Shown: positions 37,301 through 47,089, counted from the stretch's first letter. The stretch is DNA of 64,000 nt from Nannobrachium achirus (GCA_963921795.1 OY997640.1:9755237-9819236); one strand, 5' to 3'. Notes: a model not told the origin generated them from the letters alone. Made by a program: numbers and translations.

Positions 37301-40222
37301 TTCGGCTAGATGGCTGAGGATCCCGTACACGGGTGAAATTTCGCCTCTGCCGTGTATGTCGAATTCGTAATCAAGAACAATTTGTCCTACTTCGATGTCT
37401 AAAACGCAAGGATGAACGGATTTGTAAAACCACGTCAGACATGCACTCACGTCAAAGTTCTTCTTTGCGCCACCCGTGCCACATAACCTTGCACAGTGAC
37501 CCAGCAGCACAGCCTCGTCCAAACACGCTTCATACACCGACCCACATTCTCCGGGGGATCTATCCGCTCTGAACACGCACATGGGATTCGGAGAGGACTT
37601 TGCGGTGAGATGAAGTTTGTATTCGGCAAGTGGACACGACAACATGGAATCCTCGTCTTCTTCCAGTTCGCCGTCACCCGCAACAGCCACTTTAGGGAAG
37701 AATTCGCCGTCTCCTATCGATGTGTCTACTTTTACGTCGTTTTCATTTTTCACGGGCCCCAGCCACGATTTTGTATACAGAGACTCGATGCTTTTCTGTA
37801 ACTCTGCCACAGACGGTTCATCCGTGTACACTGTGTACATACACCGTCTGGTCCTCTCCATGGTAGCTTTAAAAAGACGCATCAGCTTACGCTCCTCGTA
37901 CCCTTTCGCATGGTCGCTGCAGACCGCCTGCTCCAGAGCCGACATTTCTGTCGTGTCTCTGTGTTCAAGAGACAACCTGTCCGTGTCTCGCATTGATCGA
38001 GAGTAATTTAGTTGGAAAAAACATCCTTCCAGAAAATCGTCTAACTGAGCGCTTTTGTTTCGGTTAGAAGCAAACACGTCCGTGTCATCCACAAGTTTCG
38101 TTTCGCCCCAGACCCATCTAGGTTCGGGGACAACACCTTGTGTGCTTGGAAGTTTCAACGTTACTCTTGCCGAACAGTGCCTCAAAGAAAAAAGATTGCA
38201 ACACTTGAGGATTTTCAGATTCACCAGACCTAGCGTTCGAATGCCAAGTGAGACGTATTTTCTGCTGTGTTCAGTTGCACCTTGACCGAATAGCACTGTG
38301 TGACTTGTATTGTACAAGCCTGGGGTGAACTCGTGCACTGCGTTGCATGCTTTGGAGATGTCAAAGGGACTATGTTGTTCGATATTTTCATCGCAATCTT
38401 CCTGTGATATATCTTCCCAGTTGTCCTCATCGTCGTCATCCTCGTCCTCATCATCTTCGTCCTCGTCCTCGTCCTCGTCGTCTTCGTCTTCGTCCTCGTC
38501 ATACGCTGGATCACTCAGTAGCAGCATACTCTCTAGCTTTTCTGTCATGGCGGTCTCTTGGTGCACCGTTATGCCTGTAAACGGCGTGTGCACAACAGGA
38601 TGTTTAGATAAAATCTTACGCAAATTATTTAGAATATCGCTGCGTTCAACGCAAGCTGTGATTGTGCTATTTGGTGCATGAAACTCATCGAGACACATGT
38701 AGCACAGCAAGAGCTCTTGAGATTCTTGCAGTGACAAACTTGGCAATAGAAGATTCAATTCCTTACGAGTAAGCTGGCAGGCTACGGAGAAGGCATAGAA
38801 CACAGCCACTGCGCTCGTGAAACAAATGGTCGAAGGAATGAATATTTTTTGCTTTTCAGGAATGAGCACAGCAGAATAACGACACAGCAAGTCTGAGCCT
38901 TCAACGTCAACTGCAAACGTTTCACTCAATTCGTCATGTTTGATCATTTGAACACATCTTGTGTCTGTCGAGGTCGTGTCAGCGGTATTTTGGGTCGTTG
39001 CTGCGATCTCAAGAGAAGGCACGTCTTGCCTTTTTGACGAGACAACCAATAGTTGATGGCCGCAAGGAAACCATTCCGTCAACCGACCTTCCGACGAGGC
39101 CTCTTGAGGATGTAACACGTTATCTTTGGTAGTTTCGAAGCGACAGGCTTTTTTTGGTATCACCAGAATACTTTTTCTGAGCACGTGTCTGAGGATGACC
39201 ACGTCCTTACAATCAACCAATACAGCAAACCCGCATGGTAATAACTTCACATCTGCGAGAGTGACTGAAGCGACTCGATCGGCGTTGCATAGTCGATGCG
39301 GTGTTTTGGGCATATGCGTGAAAGCGCTGTGGTCTAAACAAACAGGGGTTTCTTTCAGAGGCTCCAGTTCTGTCAGATCTACTCGCAGCGAGTCTGGCAA
39401 GATGCACTTTAATCTGTACAGTGTGCCCAGATTTGGGTCGCCGAGTGCCATCGAGCATAGTGTTTGCACAATGTCGGTTCTGCAGTTTTCGTGAAACAGC
39501 AATACACAATTGACCCTCCAGGTTGAAATGAGCTTGTACAACGCCGCTCCGTCCACTGTGTATATACAGTCCGATTCCACCCGTACACCTCGTATGTCCT
39601 TTTCCTTCACTGTGTACTTTAAGGACCACGCTGACAGAAGATCAGCTAAAATAACGTGAGGCTCTCGTTTGTTCCGTGTCAACACCAAAGACAGTGCAAA
39701 GTCCTGTCGCGTGAAAGCGATTTCTGAGAACGTAATGTGGTTAGACGGATGTCTGGCGGAATGGTTTGTTTTTGGTTTGTGTGCGTATTGGAGTTGGATC
39801 ACTTGACCGTTTTCGTTCATTGTGACATACTCCCCCTGTGATGTCTCGCGCACAAACGCTCGCTTCGAGCAAGGCAGGATCAGATTTTTGGCTGCGCGGT
39901 CCGCTATTGCCGTGTGTGCGGATTGTGTTTGAGTAAAAAAATCGGAAAACCAAAATGGGTCCAGTTCCGCTGCCAAGGTCTTACCCTGTGGACCGAATAG
40001 TCTGATCTGCTCTTTATCCGTCAACCGTCGTCTTCCTGAAGATATGCAGCTATACACATATAGCATGTATTTATCACACATACGGGTCATGGTTCCAGGA
40101 GTGTATCTGCAACCCGCATCGAGCCTGTCGGGGTGACACGCCGGCACATTTTTACTTTCGTCATGTCCGTTGACACTCAACCAATCTCCCTTTGGAGGAA
40201 CACGCCATCGGTGCAGAGCCAT
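34304..40222 (-). CDS. Giant tegument-like protein, 1972 aa
   Basis: The ATG at 40220-40222 is used because the frame upstream has no ATG. No signal peptide or clear transmembrane segment. A run of almost pure Asp/Glu occupies about residues 570-605 (DNA 38405-38510) and a second acidic Ser/Asp/Glu region lies near residue 1700. The rest is mixed alpha/beta with no motif I recognise. By size it resembles the large tegument-class proteins of herpesviruses; function is unknown. It is the longest frame in the window and is completely open. The gene starts head-to-head with the plus-strand gene at 40163. Confidence 0.7.
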   Translation of the reverse strand: MALHRWRVPPKGDWLSVNGHDESKNVPACHPDRLDAGCRYTPGTMTRMCDKYMLYVYSCISSGRRRLTDKEQIRLFGPQGKTLAAELDPFWFSDFFTQTQSAHTAIADRAAKNLILPCSKRAFVRETSQGEYVTMNENGQVIQLQYAHKPKTNHSARHPSNHITFSEIAFTRQDFALSLVLTRNKREPHVILADLLSAWSLKYTVKEKDIRGVRVESDCIYTVDGAALYKLISTWRVNCVLLFHENCRTDIVQTLCSMALGDPNLGTLYRLKCILPDSLRVDLTELEPLKETPVCLDHSAFTHMPKTPHRLCNADRVASVTLADVKLLPCGFAVLVDCKDVVILRHVLRKSILVIPKKACRFETTKDNVLHPQEASSEGRLTEWFPCGHQLLVVSSKRQDVPSLEIAATTQNTADTTSTDTRCVQMIKHDELSETFAVDVEGSDLLCRYSAVLIPEKQKIFIPSTICFTSAVAVFYAFSVACQLTRKELNLLLPSLSLQESQELLLCYMCLDEFHAPNSTITACVERSDILNNLRKILSKHPVVHTPFTGITVHQETAMTEKLESMLLLSDPAYDEDEDEDDEDEDEDEDDEDEDDDDEDNWEDISQEDCDENIEQHSPFDISKACNAVHEFTPGLYNTSHTVLFGQGATEHSRKYVSLGIRTLGLVNLKILKCCNLFSLRHCSARVTLKLPSTQGVVPEPRWVWGETKLVDDTDVFASNRNKSAQLDDFLEGCFFQLNYSRSMRDTDRLSLEHRDTTEMSALEQAVCSDHAKGYEERKLMRLFKATMERTRRCMYTVYTDEPSVAELQKSIESLYTKSWLGPVKNENDVKVDTSIGDGEFFPKVAVAGDGELEEDEDSMLSCPLAEYKLHLTAKSSPNPMCVFRADRSPGECGSVYEACLDEAVLLGHCARLCGTGGAKKNFDVSACLTWFYKSVHPCVLDIEVGQIVLDYEFDIHGRGEISPVYGILSHLAESCRVNSFSDYKLITITRHRSASVWTRGTDQPFHTRRVRVNIIGAFLCAQDHRLAPLLARCCDPKPLEPCELHLGSLLLPRGDEAELLLLAYSRTLGPVYIFERVHNSPRKVKTSLGNWSFMKLETKTDKVSRQPGTSVIDGHTVAFAAESPLFYLKGCGPLVHKLESVAIVVESSSSYRTDVQKNENPEWPEPHPIAKGDRIKCRPKSVVLDEMFVRKGPRDPLEGYTATEGASWKFLTTLIWSYRKAPPSRDWEWDCPTTASLTTIGQSTGPGVTKWMCLAPPKRLMLTCSQDSKRTLEIKGLESDYRTAVRQDPEAWKGFLVICSRVLVCPTEKLWSRGLCRVSNKPLSVFSAKAIVPMANLIVIVNPGQWCASPASVENQGELPEWQPSYPLDSDNFNVTYAEVCSATEFVAVLGQRMLSDQAHEDLEIRCFQAGLYEYIQRALVWFAGATGPFRSRSVTVFTPDIEHGSVVPWVYSLPDKLDVLKTERSVYLVSCSTSRPDLIEAISSSTDVVFVSARGNLVLHDSQKSYNLAMLKKDPGFHAVASFASEHLNDQSDCPVLYIRCKASVKDFCKIHDLPKGIRGPEMWEKTPWVKRDSGSFCRNVARIKYRWETGRSADRYEAICSTSTPVEMVIRSPDGELFRSKERVWNVIDSTKSLLQSERTLSPSRSAIDSLQMWTLDDFDDPESLHSSDSLDGELESESLADEGDSDSHTDDGDVSDIETGWTVNSVVLESTWHESGLSCFLTLNSRLQIEFTAVEPLVEGHVVLESTTNDAYKNKVELSTDGRVVKYYKHCSFSELTKDLCTVFTFGCGLQPLLYHDKEDIIGIRFVYLAIAAVAGANKLLSNIKPARMKLTVVVREGRNRMVEIARSITRYTLVPRKNHMPTYTFEPLPDTVGEAAGGTNGLFDCQPFAYPDTFASEHGAKLFAKLSCLYPALLNRKDVKHPACSKDPRWIGLMLFLSEWQEHYPVADLLAAGALESTEKTVAKKPR

Positions 40223-41626
40223 GATTTGAATGTTCAAATGCAAGCAGTGGTTGCGGGTCTGTTTAACAAACACAAATCGATGCAAATGACTCAGAAACCT
40301 CCATCGGCCTCGTCAGTTGTGGACTACACAAACACTGGCGATTCCGCCGGCTCCGTTGAAATGAAGCAAACGCACCGAAACGTGGATATGGAATCCGTGT
40401 CGTCAGTACACATCCGCAAGGGTCCGGTTGAATTCGTACAGTTTGACTCGGGTGACAGTGACGAAGATGAAGGTATGTCAGTACACGGTCCATACGAACC
40501 CGAGTGGCTCGCAGAGAATAACACTCAGAGTAACATGCATCACCGAACACGAGAAAGTGTTGTTGGAGCGACCGTGAACTACGATAGCACAGGCGGTCGT
40601 GTGAAAAACGCTCGACTCTCGAGTGCTCGGTGTGTGAGATGCGAAGCTTACGATGCTAACTGCAAGAGAGCAGCCGAAAATTACCGTCGCGCATTAGGGA
40701 AGTACACAAAGACGGTATCCGAGCTGATGGTGGGATTTCGAAGTGTTTTGGTTCGATACCCGGACCTAAAAACGGATTGCTCGGACGAGCGTGTGCATTA
40801 TATAGTTGAAGCGGCTCTTGGCAGAAAGAACCTTATACAGGAGATGATTAAAATCAATGCCAAGGAGAGGGAGATTACACGACGCGACTTGCAGGAACAG
40901 TCTCGGAGTCAAGGGTTGGACCACCACGCTGCCGCGTCAAGTTGCGGTATCACGGAAATGCAAGAGGCTCTTAGAGAATGCTATTCCGACAGCGAAGCTG
41001 TACGACTTCTGCTTGGCCGATACAGCGAGCTTTTTGTGCGGTACGTACAAGTCTGGCAAGGCCTGTGCGCGAAAATAACACGAGAACTCTCACTCGCAGA
41101 GTTTATGGATTTGACGCGCGAACGTCCGGGAGTAACTAAGGACGGAGAACCTTGGTTGATGGCAAAAATGTTTCTTTCACGTATGACCCATAAGGCAAAG
41201 TCGCTTTTGCCTAGATCCTTTGCCAATACCTGTTGTGATACCATGATCGAGTTGAGCAACGACCTGACTGTTGTGCCCACTACAAACTTCATCATGTTCA
41301 AAGATCGAATCGCTAGACAAGTGGCTCAGATCCGTACTATGCTAGACGATAACGGTACATCCGGACGGCAATGGGACGCTTTTATGACGGATCTTTACCT
41401 TGACATACGCAGTGATCTAGCTGTGCTGGAAACATTAGTTGACATCGGCGAGTTGTCAGCCAAGACGTTGCTGTATGAAAGATCTATGCTAGTTACCAAA
41501 ATGAAACAATTGACCCTGAACGAAGCCACTTTGCAGACACGGCTTAGCGCAACTCAGACTGAACTTAGAGAAAAGACTTTACAACTTCGAGGACAACGGC
41601 AGGGTGCCTTTTCTTTCCAAATGTAA
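40163..41626 (+). CDS. Unassigned helical viral protein, about 487 aa
   Basis: The first ATG is 40163, which would overlap the divergent giant gene by 60 bases; the ATG at 40238 avoids this and is equally plausible. The N-terminal 130 residues are acidic and Ser-rich (DSGDSDEDEG), probably disordered. From about residue 150 it is helical, with a CVRCEAYDANC cluster and a C-terminal coiled coil (LQTRLSATQTELREK). No family is recognised. Confidence 0.65.
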   Translation: MSVDTQPISLWRNTPSVQSHDLNVQMQAVVAGLFNKHKSMQMTQKPPSASSVVDYTNTGDSAGSVEMKQTHRNVDMESVSSVHIRKGPVEFVQFDSGDSDEDEGMSVHGPYEPEWLAENNTQSNMHHRTRESVVGATVNYDSTGGRVKNARLSSARCVRCEAYDANCKRAAENYRRALGKYTKTVSELMVGFRSVLVRYPDLKTDCSDERVHYIVEAALGRKNLIQEMIKINAKEREITRRDLQEQSRSQGLDHHAAASSCGITEMQEALRECYSDSEAVRLLLGRYSELFVRYVQVWQGLCAKITRELSLAEFMDLTRERPGVTKDGEPWLMAKMFLSRMTHKAKSLLPRSFANTCCDTMIELSNDLTVVPTTNFIMFKDRIARQVAQIRTMLDDNGTSGRQWDAFMTDLYLDIRSDLAVLETLVDIGELSAKTLLYERSMLVTKMKQLTLNEATLQTRLSATQTELREKTLQLRGQRQGAFSFQM

Positions 41627-41696
41627 AAGAACCACGTTGTTCGCACCGTTGGTCGAGTCGGCACTACAATACTAACAATCGGAACGACTCGACAGC

Positions 41697-44600
41697 ATGA
41701 GACTGCAGTCTCGTTGTATATTTCTTTCCGCGGCAATATATCGCTTGGCCGGTTGGCTCAACTGGTTGCAAATGGATTGTACGTGCCATGCGCTTACGTT
41801 TCAGAACGACGCAGAAGAGGACCCGCAGTCATGTACATTATGCCGAGATGCAGGAAAAATACAAGATGACATTGTCACTCAAACCCAGGCAACCCGACCT
41901 ATTCCCTTCACCGAAGCCTTAACTGGTGCGATGGTACCGTATGTGCAAGTGTTAGATTCTTACGGCACATCTGCAGCGGCTACCCCGTTATACTATGTCA
42001 CCAATAATATACTGTGCGCGGTTGAAGGAGACGTGCACACAAAGGACGTTCCTCCGTACGGACCATGGTTGACAGATTTCGACTCTTGTTTGAAGTCATA
42101 CTGCAGATTAAGACAAGCGGGAACGGTCTGTCTGTGTATCCCAGAGCTTAACAGAATTGTGCTTGAACAGAAAAACGACGATGGGCTGCTGATGACACTG
42201 AATAAATGCGTGCTGAACGACGGCTGTGTTAAGCAAGCCTTGCAGTCGTTCGGCCCCTTTGCGTGTGATGCTATATTCGCACCTGTCATGGGGACAATAC
42301 TTCGCTCACAGTGGATCACTTCCCTCAAACGTGAGCGCGATGCCGTCAACGGACTCAAACCCGGCTGGGCGTCTGAGTTTTATGATCGTACAAACGTACC
42401 GTTGGGTACCGGTAACAGACGCGTCTTCTCGAGCAGTTACAGTTCTCACGTATCCAGAACGTCCCATGGTGATCCCGATGTGATCGTGAAAGGTGTTTTG
42501 CACAAAATGAGACTGTGTGGTTACACACCTTGGTCAGCAGTGCAAGCTCTGCGCTGTTTCGAAGACAAGCTCCTTGCTCTAGCTTGCCCCGAATGCAAAA
42601 CTCAAATTGCATCCATGTGCGCCTATCTGGCCGAAAGCGCAGCGGTTGAAGCGTCAAGAGCTCACGATTGGTTGGTGCGAAACGAAGCTGTGATTCAATT
42701 GTGCTGGACGTTGAGTGTCCTGAAATCTGTCATGGCCACAGAGAACAAGCAGCTGCGCGCATGGGCAAGATCCGCGATGGCTCACAGTTTAAGTTATGTC
42801 TCTGTATGCGATACAATCGGAGAACTTCAAAGAATCGTCGCCGTATACGCGATCGACCACGTGGTCGACTCCGATGTCACGGAAAGCACTTATCGTGTCA
42901 GCATCAACAACCCCCCTGTACCACAGCGCATCGTTTCAGCTTTAACCAATGCATGCGAGGGTCGCCAACCCTGGCGTCCGTGTCGTGTCGCAAGGCCTAT
43001 GTCGGAGTTTTCGGTGGCAAAGGTTTTGAAGAGTGCAACACAATTCGATGTCGACCGAGCGCCTCACGTTGCCAGCTCTGTTGCTGAAGTGATAGTTGCG
43101 TGTTTCCCCGGTGTGCCGGAGTGTGCCCTCGCGTGCTTAAATCTGAAAGCTCCAGAGTCCCCAAGGTGTATGTGCAAACTTTGGCCCGCGTTTGTAAACG
43201 GTACACGAGCGTGTTACGCGCTGTTTGAGAACTTGAATTTTCCTGCATCTTCGACCGCGCAGTACTTGCTAGAGACTCTAGCTAAAGCCTGGAGACTCGT
43301 ACCCGACGAGACAATCTGTCATTGGTTGCCGACGACGGCTGGCGATAACATCGCTTTGACAAAGAGTAACTTTGACTCGCAGCTTCTTAGTCCTGTGAAA
43401 ACCTTGCTGCGACATGGGATCATCGACGAAGCTGAGCGAAAACACATCATCACGGTTCTAACAAAAGGCGCCTTGCCTGCGTTTGCAGGCATCCAGCAAA
43501 GCATACCTGATCGTATCACAAGTTTGACGCTGTCGGTGGCCTTTGCCGCATGCGGCAAACGGATTTCGCTCACAGAGACCGCTGCAACCGGTAAGCCCGG
43601 AGCTGTCACAGTCACAGAGGCCGGGCTGCTGTATTATGCGGTGTGGTACGTTCTGGTATACATGCCTGCAATTGCACTGCAGCCATCGTTAAAGAGCTAC
43701 TTGACGCTTAGGGGTTCGGTCGCCGATAAATGCATATGTGCAGGGTTGACGGTGACAGACGCGAACACCGTTCACAAAGACCTTTATCGTAGATATCTCA
43801 ACGTCAATGTTTCACGGGACAGCTCGCAGATATTCCAAGCGATGACTTTATTTTTTAAAGATCTGCTGGATGAAGACACTCTGGCTTACGTGGTTCGCTT
43901 ATGTGTGCCTGTTACCATCGCACAGCTTCCCTTCGCGAAAGAGCGCGACATTGTCCCGGGCACTGTGACAAACGCACTGGACGCCAGAGACGCATGGCTT
44001 GCCAAATTAGAGGATCTGCCGGATGACCCACCGACGTTTCGATACGTGGGTCGGATAGAGGGAAGGGTGCACAGTAGCATAAACGGTATGCTCGGGATAG
44101 CTCCGTATAGGGGCTCGTGTTCACTAAGCAGACCCAAGCAAAACTTTGACCCTTGGTATGACACGCTGATCCGAGTGAGTCGCAATGCCAGCTGTGTCAG
44201 TCTCGACGTCGAAGACGAAAAGCTCACAGAAAGCACCCCGTTGTCTTCAGGACCGCCCGTGCAGGTCACAGCGACCAGTCCTCGTTCAGTCGAACGGTCT
44301 ACGTCGCCTCAGACTGTGCTCATTGTGAAAACGGACTCCAGTTCTGTTCTTACAGAAAATAACAGCCAGCAACCCGGTTCCGATACAGAATGTAACAGCC
44401 AGCAACTCAGTTCCGAGACGAAACTTAACAACCAGCAACCCGGTCCTGTTTCTCTGCACACAGAATGTGGCAACCAGCCGGCCACTTATGTTTTGAACCC
44501 TAACCCGATTTCCGTCGAATCCCCTGCTGTAATTGCAGGGCAGACCACTGACGAGTCAACGGCTTCGATGCGACTGTGTAAGGCTTTGACAGTGTGCACA

Positions 44601-45620
44601 AGTTGCAAATCCAAACGTTTGGATTTGAGTTGTATAACGACTGCAGACTTTACTGAGAAATACACTTCTAAACCCGTCAGCTACTCTCCTGCGTTGAGTG
44701 AACCATGCATGGTTGCATTTGAAGACACGAAATGTTTCAAAATACACCCAGTATCGAATTCACAATGGCACAAATTCCCTTTGGCTAATGGGTATGATAA
44801 TCTACTCCCTGCTCTTTGGACCGTCTTTGTAGGTCACAACATCATAAACGGAGCCCCGAGCTGCCCTGAACCTTCATCTGCAGAAGCTCTCGCTGTAATG
44901 GTACACTTGACAGCTAAGGCTTTGGATCTGAATTTTCCTGTCTGTCACAGTATAGACAACTTAAGTGGTGCGTGCGAGAAGGAGAAGGATTTCGCATGCG
45001 TAATAGCAGTCTGCACGGGACTGTTCAACCTGAGTATGAGGCTGTATACTGAAACGCACACCTTTGTCTTCACAAACACAAAGTACACATCTCGGCCGCC
45101 CTACGATCTTGTGTTAAAAAACCAGAAGTGGTATGTAAAAACGCGCAATACCAACACTGCTTTCAAATGCAAAATTCCCATAGAAAGTCAGACAAACTGC
45201 TATCACGGAAAGGAAATCGCAGCGTATCTCAGACTTAACAACTTGCAATTGATTAAGGTAGCCAGCGACCACTATTGCGGATTTCACACCGTATCTAACC
45301 TTTGCGACTTGGGCAATCGTGCAACCCAACGGTCTCGCGATGATATACTTGACACATTTGTGGGTTACGTTGAAAAACGTAAGCTCGACCCCGAAATTGC
45401 AGCGTACATACAATCAGCGGGTGTAGTAGACATTAGCAAACTGAAAGACAGACTGTCCGCATCGAATAGATGGCTAAGTTTTGACGAAGTTAGTTTGATC
45501 TTGAAAGCATATGGTAAGACGCCATGCGGTTTGACTGTCTATTCTTTTCCCATATACAACAGTCAAAGCTCTGTGTTTCTGTGTGCAAATAATCATTTTG
45601 AGCCTATAGTAGCTATGTAG
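41697..45620 (+). CDS. Large tegument-like protein with C-terminal OTU-like protease fold
   Basis: 1307 aa from the ATG at 41697; an ATG at 41772 (MDCTC) is an alternative. Residues about 870-960 are low complexity with repeated NNQQPG/CNSQQ units. The last 130 residues contain DHYCGFHTVS (D1191, candidate nucleophile C1194), a WLSFDEVSLIL helix and NNHFEPIV (candidate catalytic H1300). This D-x-x-C...H-F-E-P pattern is that of OTU-type cysteine proteases that remove ubiquitin. An OTU-like protein is known in cyprinid herpesviruses. The rest is unassigned. A deubiquitinase role is likely by motif but unproven. Confidence 0.65.
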   Translation: MRLQSRCIFLSAAIYRLAGWLNWLQMDCTCHALTFQNDAEEDPQSCTLCRDAGKIQDDIVTQTQATRPIPFTEALTGAMVPYVQVLDSYGTSAAATPLYYVTNNILCAVEGDVHTKDVPPYGPWLTDFDSCLKSYCRLRQAGTVCLCIPELNRIVLEQKNDDGLLMTLNKCVLNDGCVKQALQSFGPFACDAIFAPVMGTILRSQWITSLKRERDAVNGLKPGWASEFYDRTNVPLGTGNRRVFSSSYSSHVSRTSHGDPDVIVKGVLHKMRLCGYTPWSAVQALRCFEDKLLALACPECKTQIASMCAYLAESAAVEASRAHDWLVRNEAVIQLCWTLSVLKSVMATENKQLRAWARSAMAHSLSYVSVCDTIGELQRIVAVYAIDHVVDSDVTESTYRVSINNPPVPQRIVSALTNACEGRQPWRPCRVARPMSEFSVAKVLKSATQFDVDRAPHVASSVAEVIVACFPGVPECALACLNLKAPESPRCMCKLWPAFVNGTRACYALFENLNFPASSTAQYLLETLAKAWRLVPDETICHWLPTTAGDNIALTKSNFDSQLLSPVKTLLRHGIIDEAERKHIITVLTKGALPAFAGIQQSIPDRITSLTLSVAFAACGKRISLTETAATGKPGAVTVTEAGLLYYAVWYVLVYMPAIALQPSLKSYLTLRGSVADKCICAGLTVTDANTVHKDLYRRYLNVNVSRDSSQIFQAMTLFFKDLLDEDTLAYVVRLCVPVTIAQLPFAKERDIVPGTVTNALDARDAWLAKLEDLPDDPPTFRYVGRIEGRVHSSINGMLGIAPYRGSCSLSRPKQNFDPWYDTLIRVSRNASCVSLDVEDEKLTESTPLSSGPPVQVTATSPRSVERSTSPQTVLIVKTDSSSVLTENNSQQPGSDTECNSQQLSSETKLNNQQPGPVSLHTECGNQPATYVLNPNPISVESPAVIAGQTTDESTASMRLCKALTVCTSCKSKRLDLSCITTADFTEKYTSKPVSYSPALSEPCMVAFEDTKCFKIHPVSNSQWHKFPLANGYDNLLPALWTVFVGHNIINGAPSCPEPSSAEALAVMVHLTAKALDLNFPVCHSIDNLSGACEKEKDFACVIAVCTGLFNLSMRLYTETHTFVFTNTKYTSRPPYDLVLKNQKWYVKTRNTNTAFKCKIPIESQTNCYHGKEIAAYLRLNNLQLIKVASDHYCGFHTVSNLCDLGNRATQRSRDDILDTFVGYVEKRKLDPEIAAYIQSAGVVDISKLKDRLSASNRWLSFDEVSLILKAYGKTPCGLTVYSFPIYNSQSSVFLCANNHFEPIVAM

Positions 45621-45704
45621 ACCTCAAATTGAGTAATCCTACAAGGTGTGTTCAAGTGATTATGTTCACCATTACAATGTTGTAAATTTGTATTATTGTG
45701 CAAC

Positions 45705-45745
45705 AATAAAAACATACACAACACGTTTTTGATTGAATCTTTATT
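45705..45745. terminator. Opposed polyadenylation signals
   Basis: AATAAA at 45705-45710 ends the OTU-like gene. TTTATT at 45740-45745 is AATAAA for the minus-strand kelch gene, whose stop is at 46013. 45746-46012 is AT-rich with no gene seen. Confidence 0.65.
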
Positions 45746-46012
45746 GTCAGGTACACAATTCAACGACATGATAACTTTTATGATGATGACAATTCCAACT
45801 TGTTATAAAGCACATTCCAGACAGAGAACCATCCTTTTATTATCAGTTTTTTACACTTATACGCTGTTCAGGATCAGAGGAAGAATCCAGGCTAAGGTCT
45901 GTGATTATTCGAAACACACCAAGGGTGACTCGATAAACAATCTGAAAAGAATTAACTTGGAAAAAGAAATATCAGTCTAATATCAGTGTCCAAGGGGATC
46001 TTCTTTTCCCGT

Positions 46013-47089
46013 CTAAGTGACTTTATACATGTCAGCGAAATCCTCCCTGATCTTCTGTGGGAGTTCAGACTGCTCTAGACCGTGTTGAGGATTAAAGTCT
46101 AAGATGTACAAGCCACGTTCGTCTGTGGCAAAGCAACGATCTCCCACCACGTGAAAGCTCATCGACTGTAGCCCATAACAACCATTAGGAGATGGGCCCT
46201 TTATTCCCTTTGGGGAAACCTTTTTCCAGGAGAAGGTGTTCGGATTGAATTTCCACATGTCCTCATGGACTTCTAAGTGAGTATCCCGTGCATAGTTCAT
46301 ACCACCAAATATGTACAGCTCTCCCTTGTAGGCAAAGGCTGAATGACACCAGCGGTCTTTCGGAAGAGGCTGTGCAGAAGACCGACTGCTCCAGCAGTTG
46401 GTAAGCGTGTCAAACACTCTCATTTCATTGTCCCCATAGGTCTCCATGCCATTGCGGTCGGTGTAGTTGTAATTCATTCCCCCGAATACAAACATCTTTG
46501 TCCCGATGATGGTGGCAGAGTGACGTAGTGTGGCACGCACTGTAGTGCCACTGGTGTTAACTAAAGACCAGACCATTGTGTCAGTGTTCAACGTGTGGAC
46601 GTCACTGGTGTACACCAGTGTGTTGTAGAGCTGTCCTCCGTGTATATACATGACCTTCCCCAAGACACAGGCGGAGTGGTAGTACCTCCTCTCCGGAACA
46701 GCCCCAGAAACCTGAGGTTTGGACCATCTGCCGGTTTCGACATCGTATGCACGAAGGACCCCACGAAACGTATTCTCTTGCTCGTTATTCTCCAGTGTAC
46801 CCCCCCAGAGGTAATCGTCATTCTCCAGTGTACCCCCCCAGAGGTATATGGTACTGTCTATCGACACAAGCGTGAAGCCCGATCCGGTGGGGGCACTTCC
46901 TTCTCCTCCTCTGGTTGTCCCTGGGAGCCTTTCCCACTTCAGAGTATCTGCGCGTAAGACATGCACAGCAATGGGGAGAATTCCATATCGGTCCTCTTGG
47001 AAACAGTACAAGTCCTGACCCACAGCCACAGAAGCACATAAGTCTCTAAAATGGGGTTGTTGCCGCCGACTCGCTGTCCAGCACAACAT
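46013..47089 (-). CDS. KLHDC3-like kelch-repeat protein, host-derived
   Basis: 358 aa from ACCATGTTG at 47087-47089; the longer frame starts with GTG. It is a kelch beta-propeller with repeated blades (SACVLGKVMYIHGG, SATIIGTKMFVFGG, SAFAYKGELYIFGG) separated by W-containing strands. Wording of the blades, the FNPNTFSWKK region and the ILDFNP segment match vertebrate KLHDC3, a Cullin-2 substrate receptor that reads C-terminal degrons. It lacks introns, as expected for capture from mRNA. A 27-bp duplication (within 46790-46850) repeats YLWGGTLEN. The C-terminus (SELPQKIREDF) differs from the host Cullin-2-box region, so ligase binding is uncertain. It could redirect or block degradation of C-degron substrates; inference. 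Confidence 0.8.
   Translation of the reverse strand: MLCWTASRRQQPHFRDLCASVAVGQDLYCFQEDRYGILPIAVHVLRADTLKWERLPGTTRGGEGSAPTGSGFTLVSIDSTIYLWGGTLENDDYLWGGTLENNEQENTFRGVLRAYDVETGRWSKPQVSGAVPERRYYHSACVLGKVMYIHGGQLYNTLVYTSDVHTLNTDTMVWSLVNTSGTTVRATLRHSATIIGTKMFVFGGMNYNYTDRNGMETYGDNEMRVFDTLTNCWSSRSSAQPLPKDRWCHSAFAYKGELYIFGGMNYARDTHLEVHEDMWKFNPNTFSWKKVSPKGIKGPSPNGCYGLQSMSFHVVGDRCFATDERGLYILDFNPQHGLEQSELPQKIREDFADMYKVT

Noticed and set aside
38310..38681. Plus-strand frame rich in Ser
   Set aside because: It is the complement of the Asp/Glu run in the 1972-aa gene.
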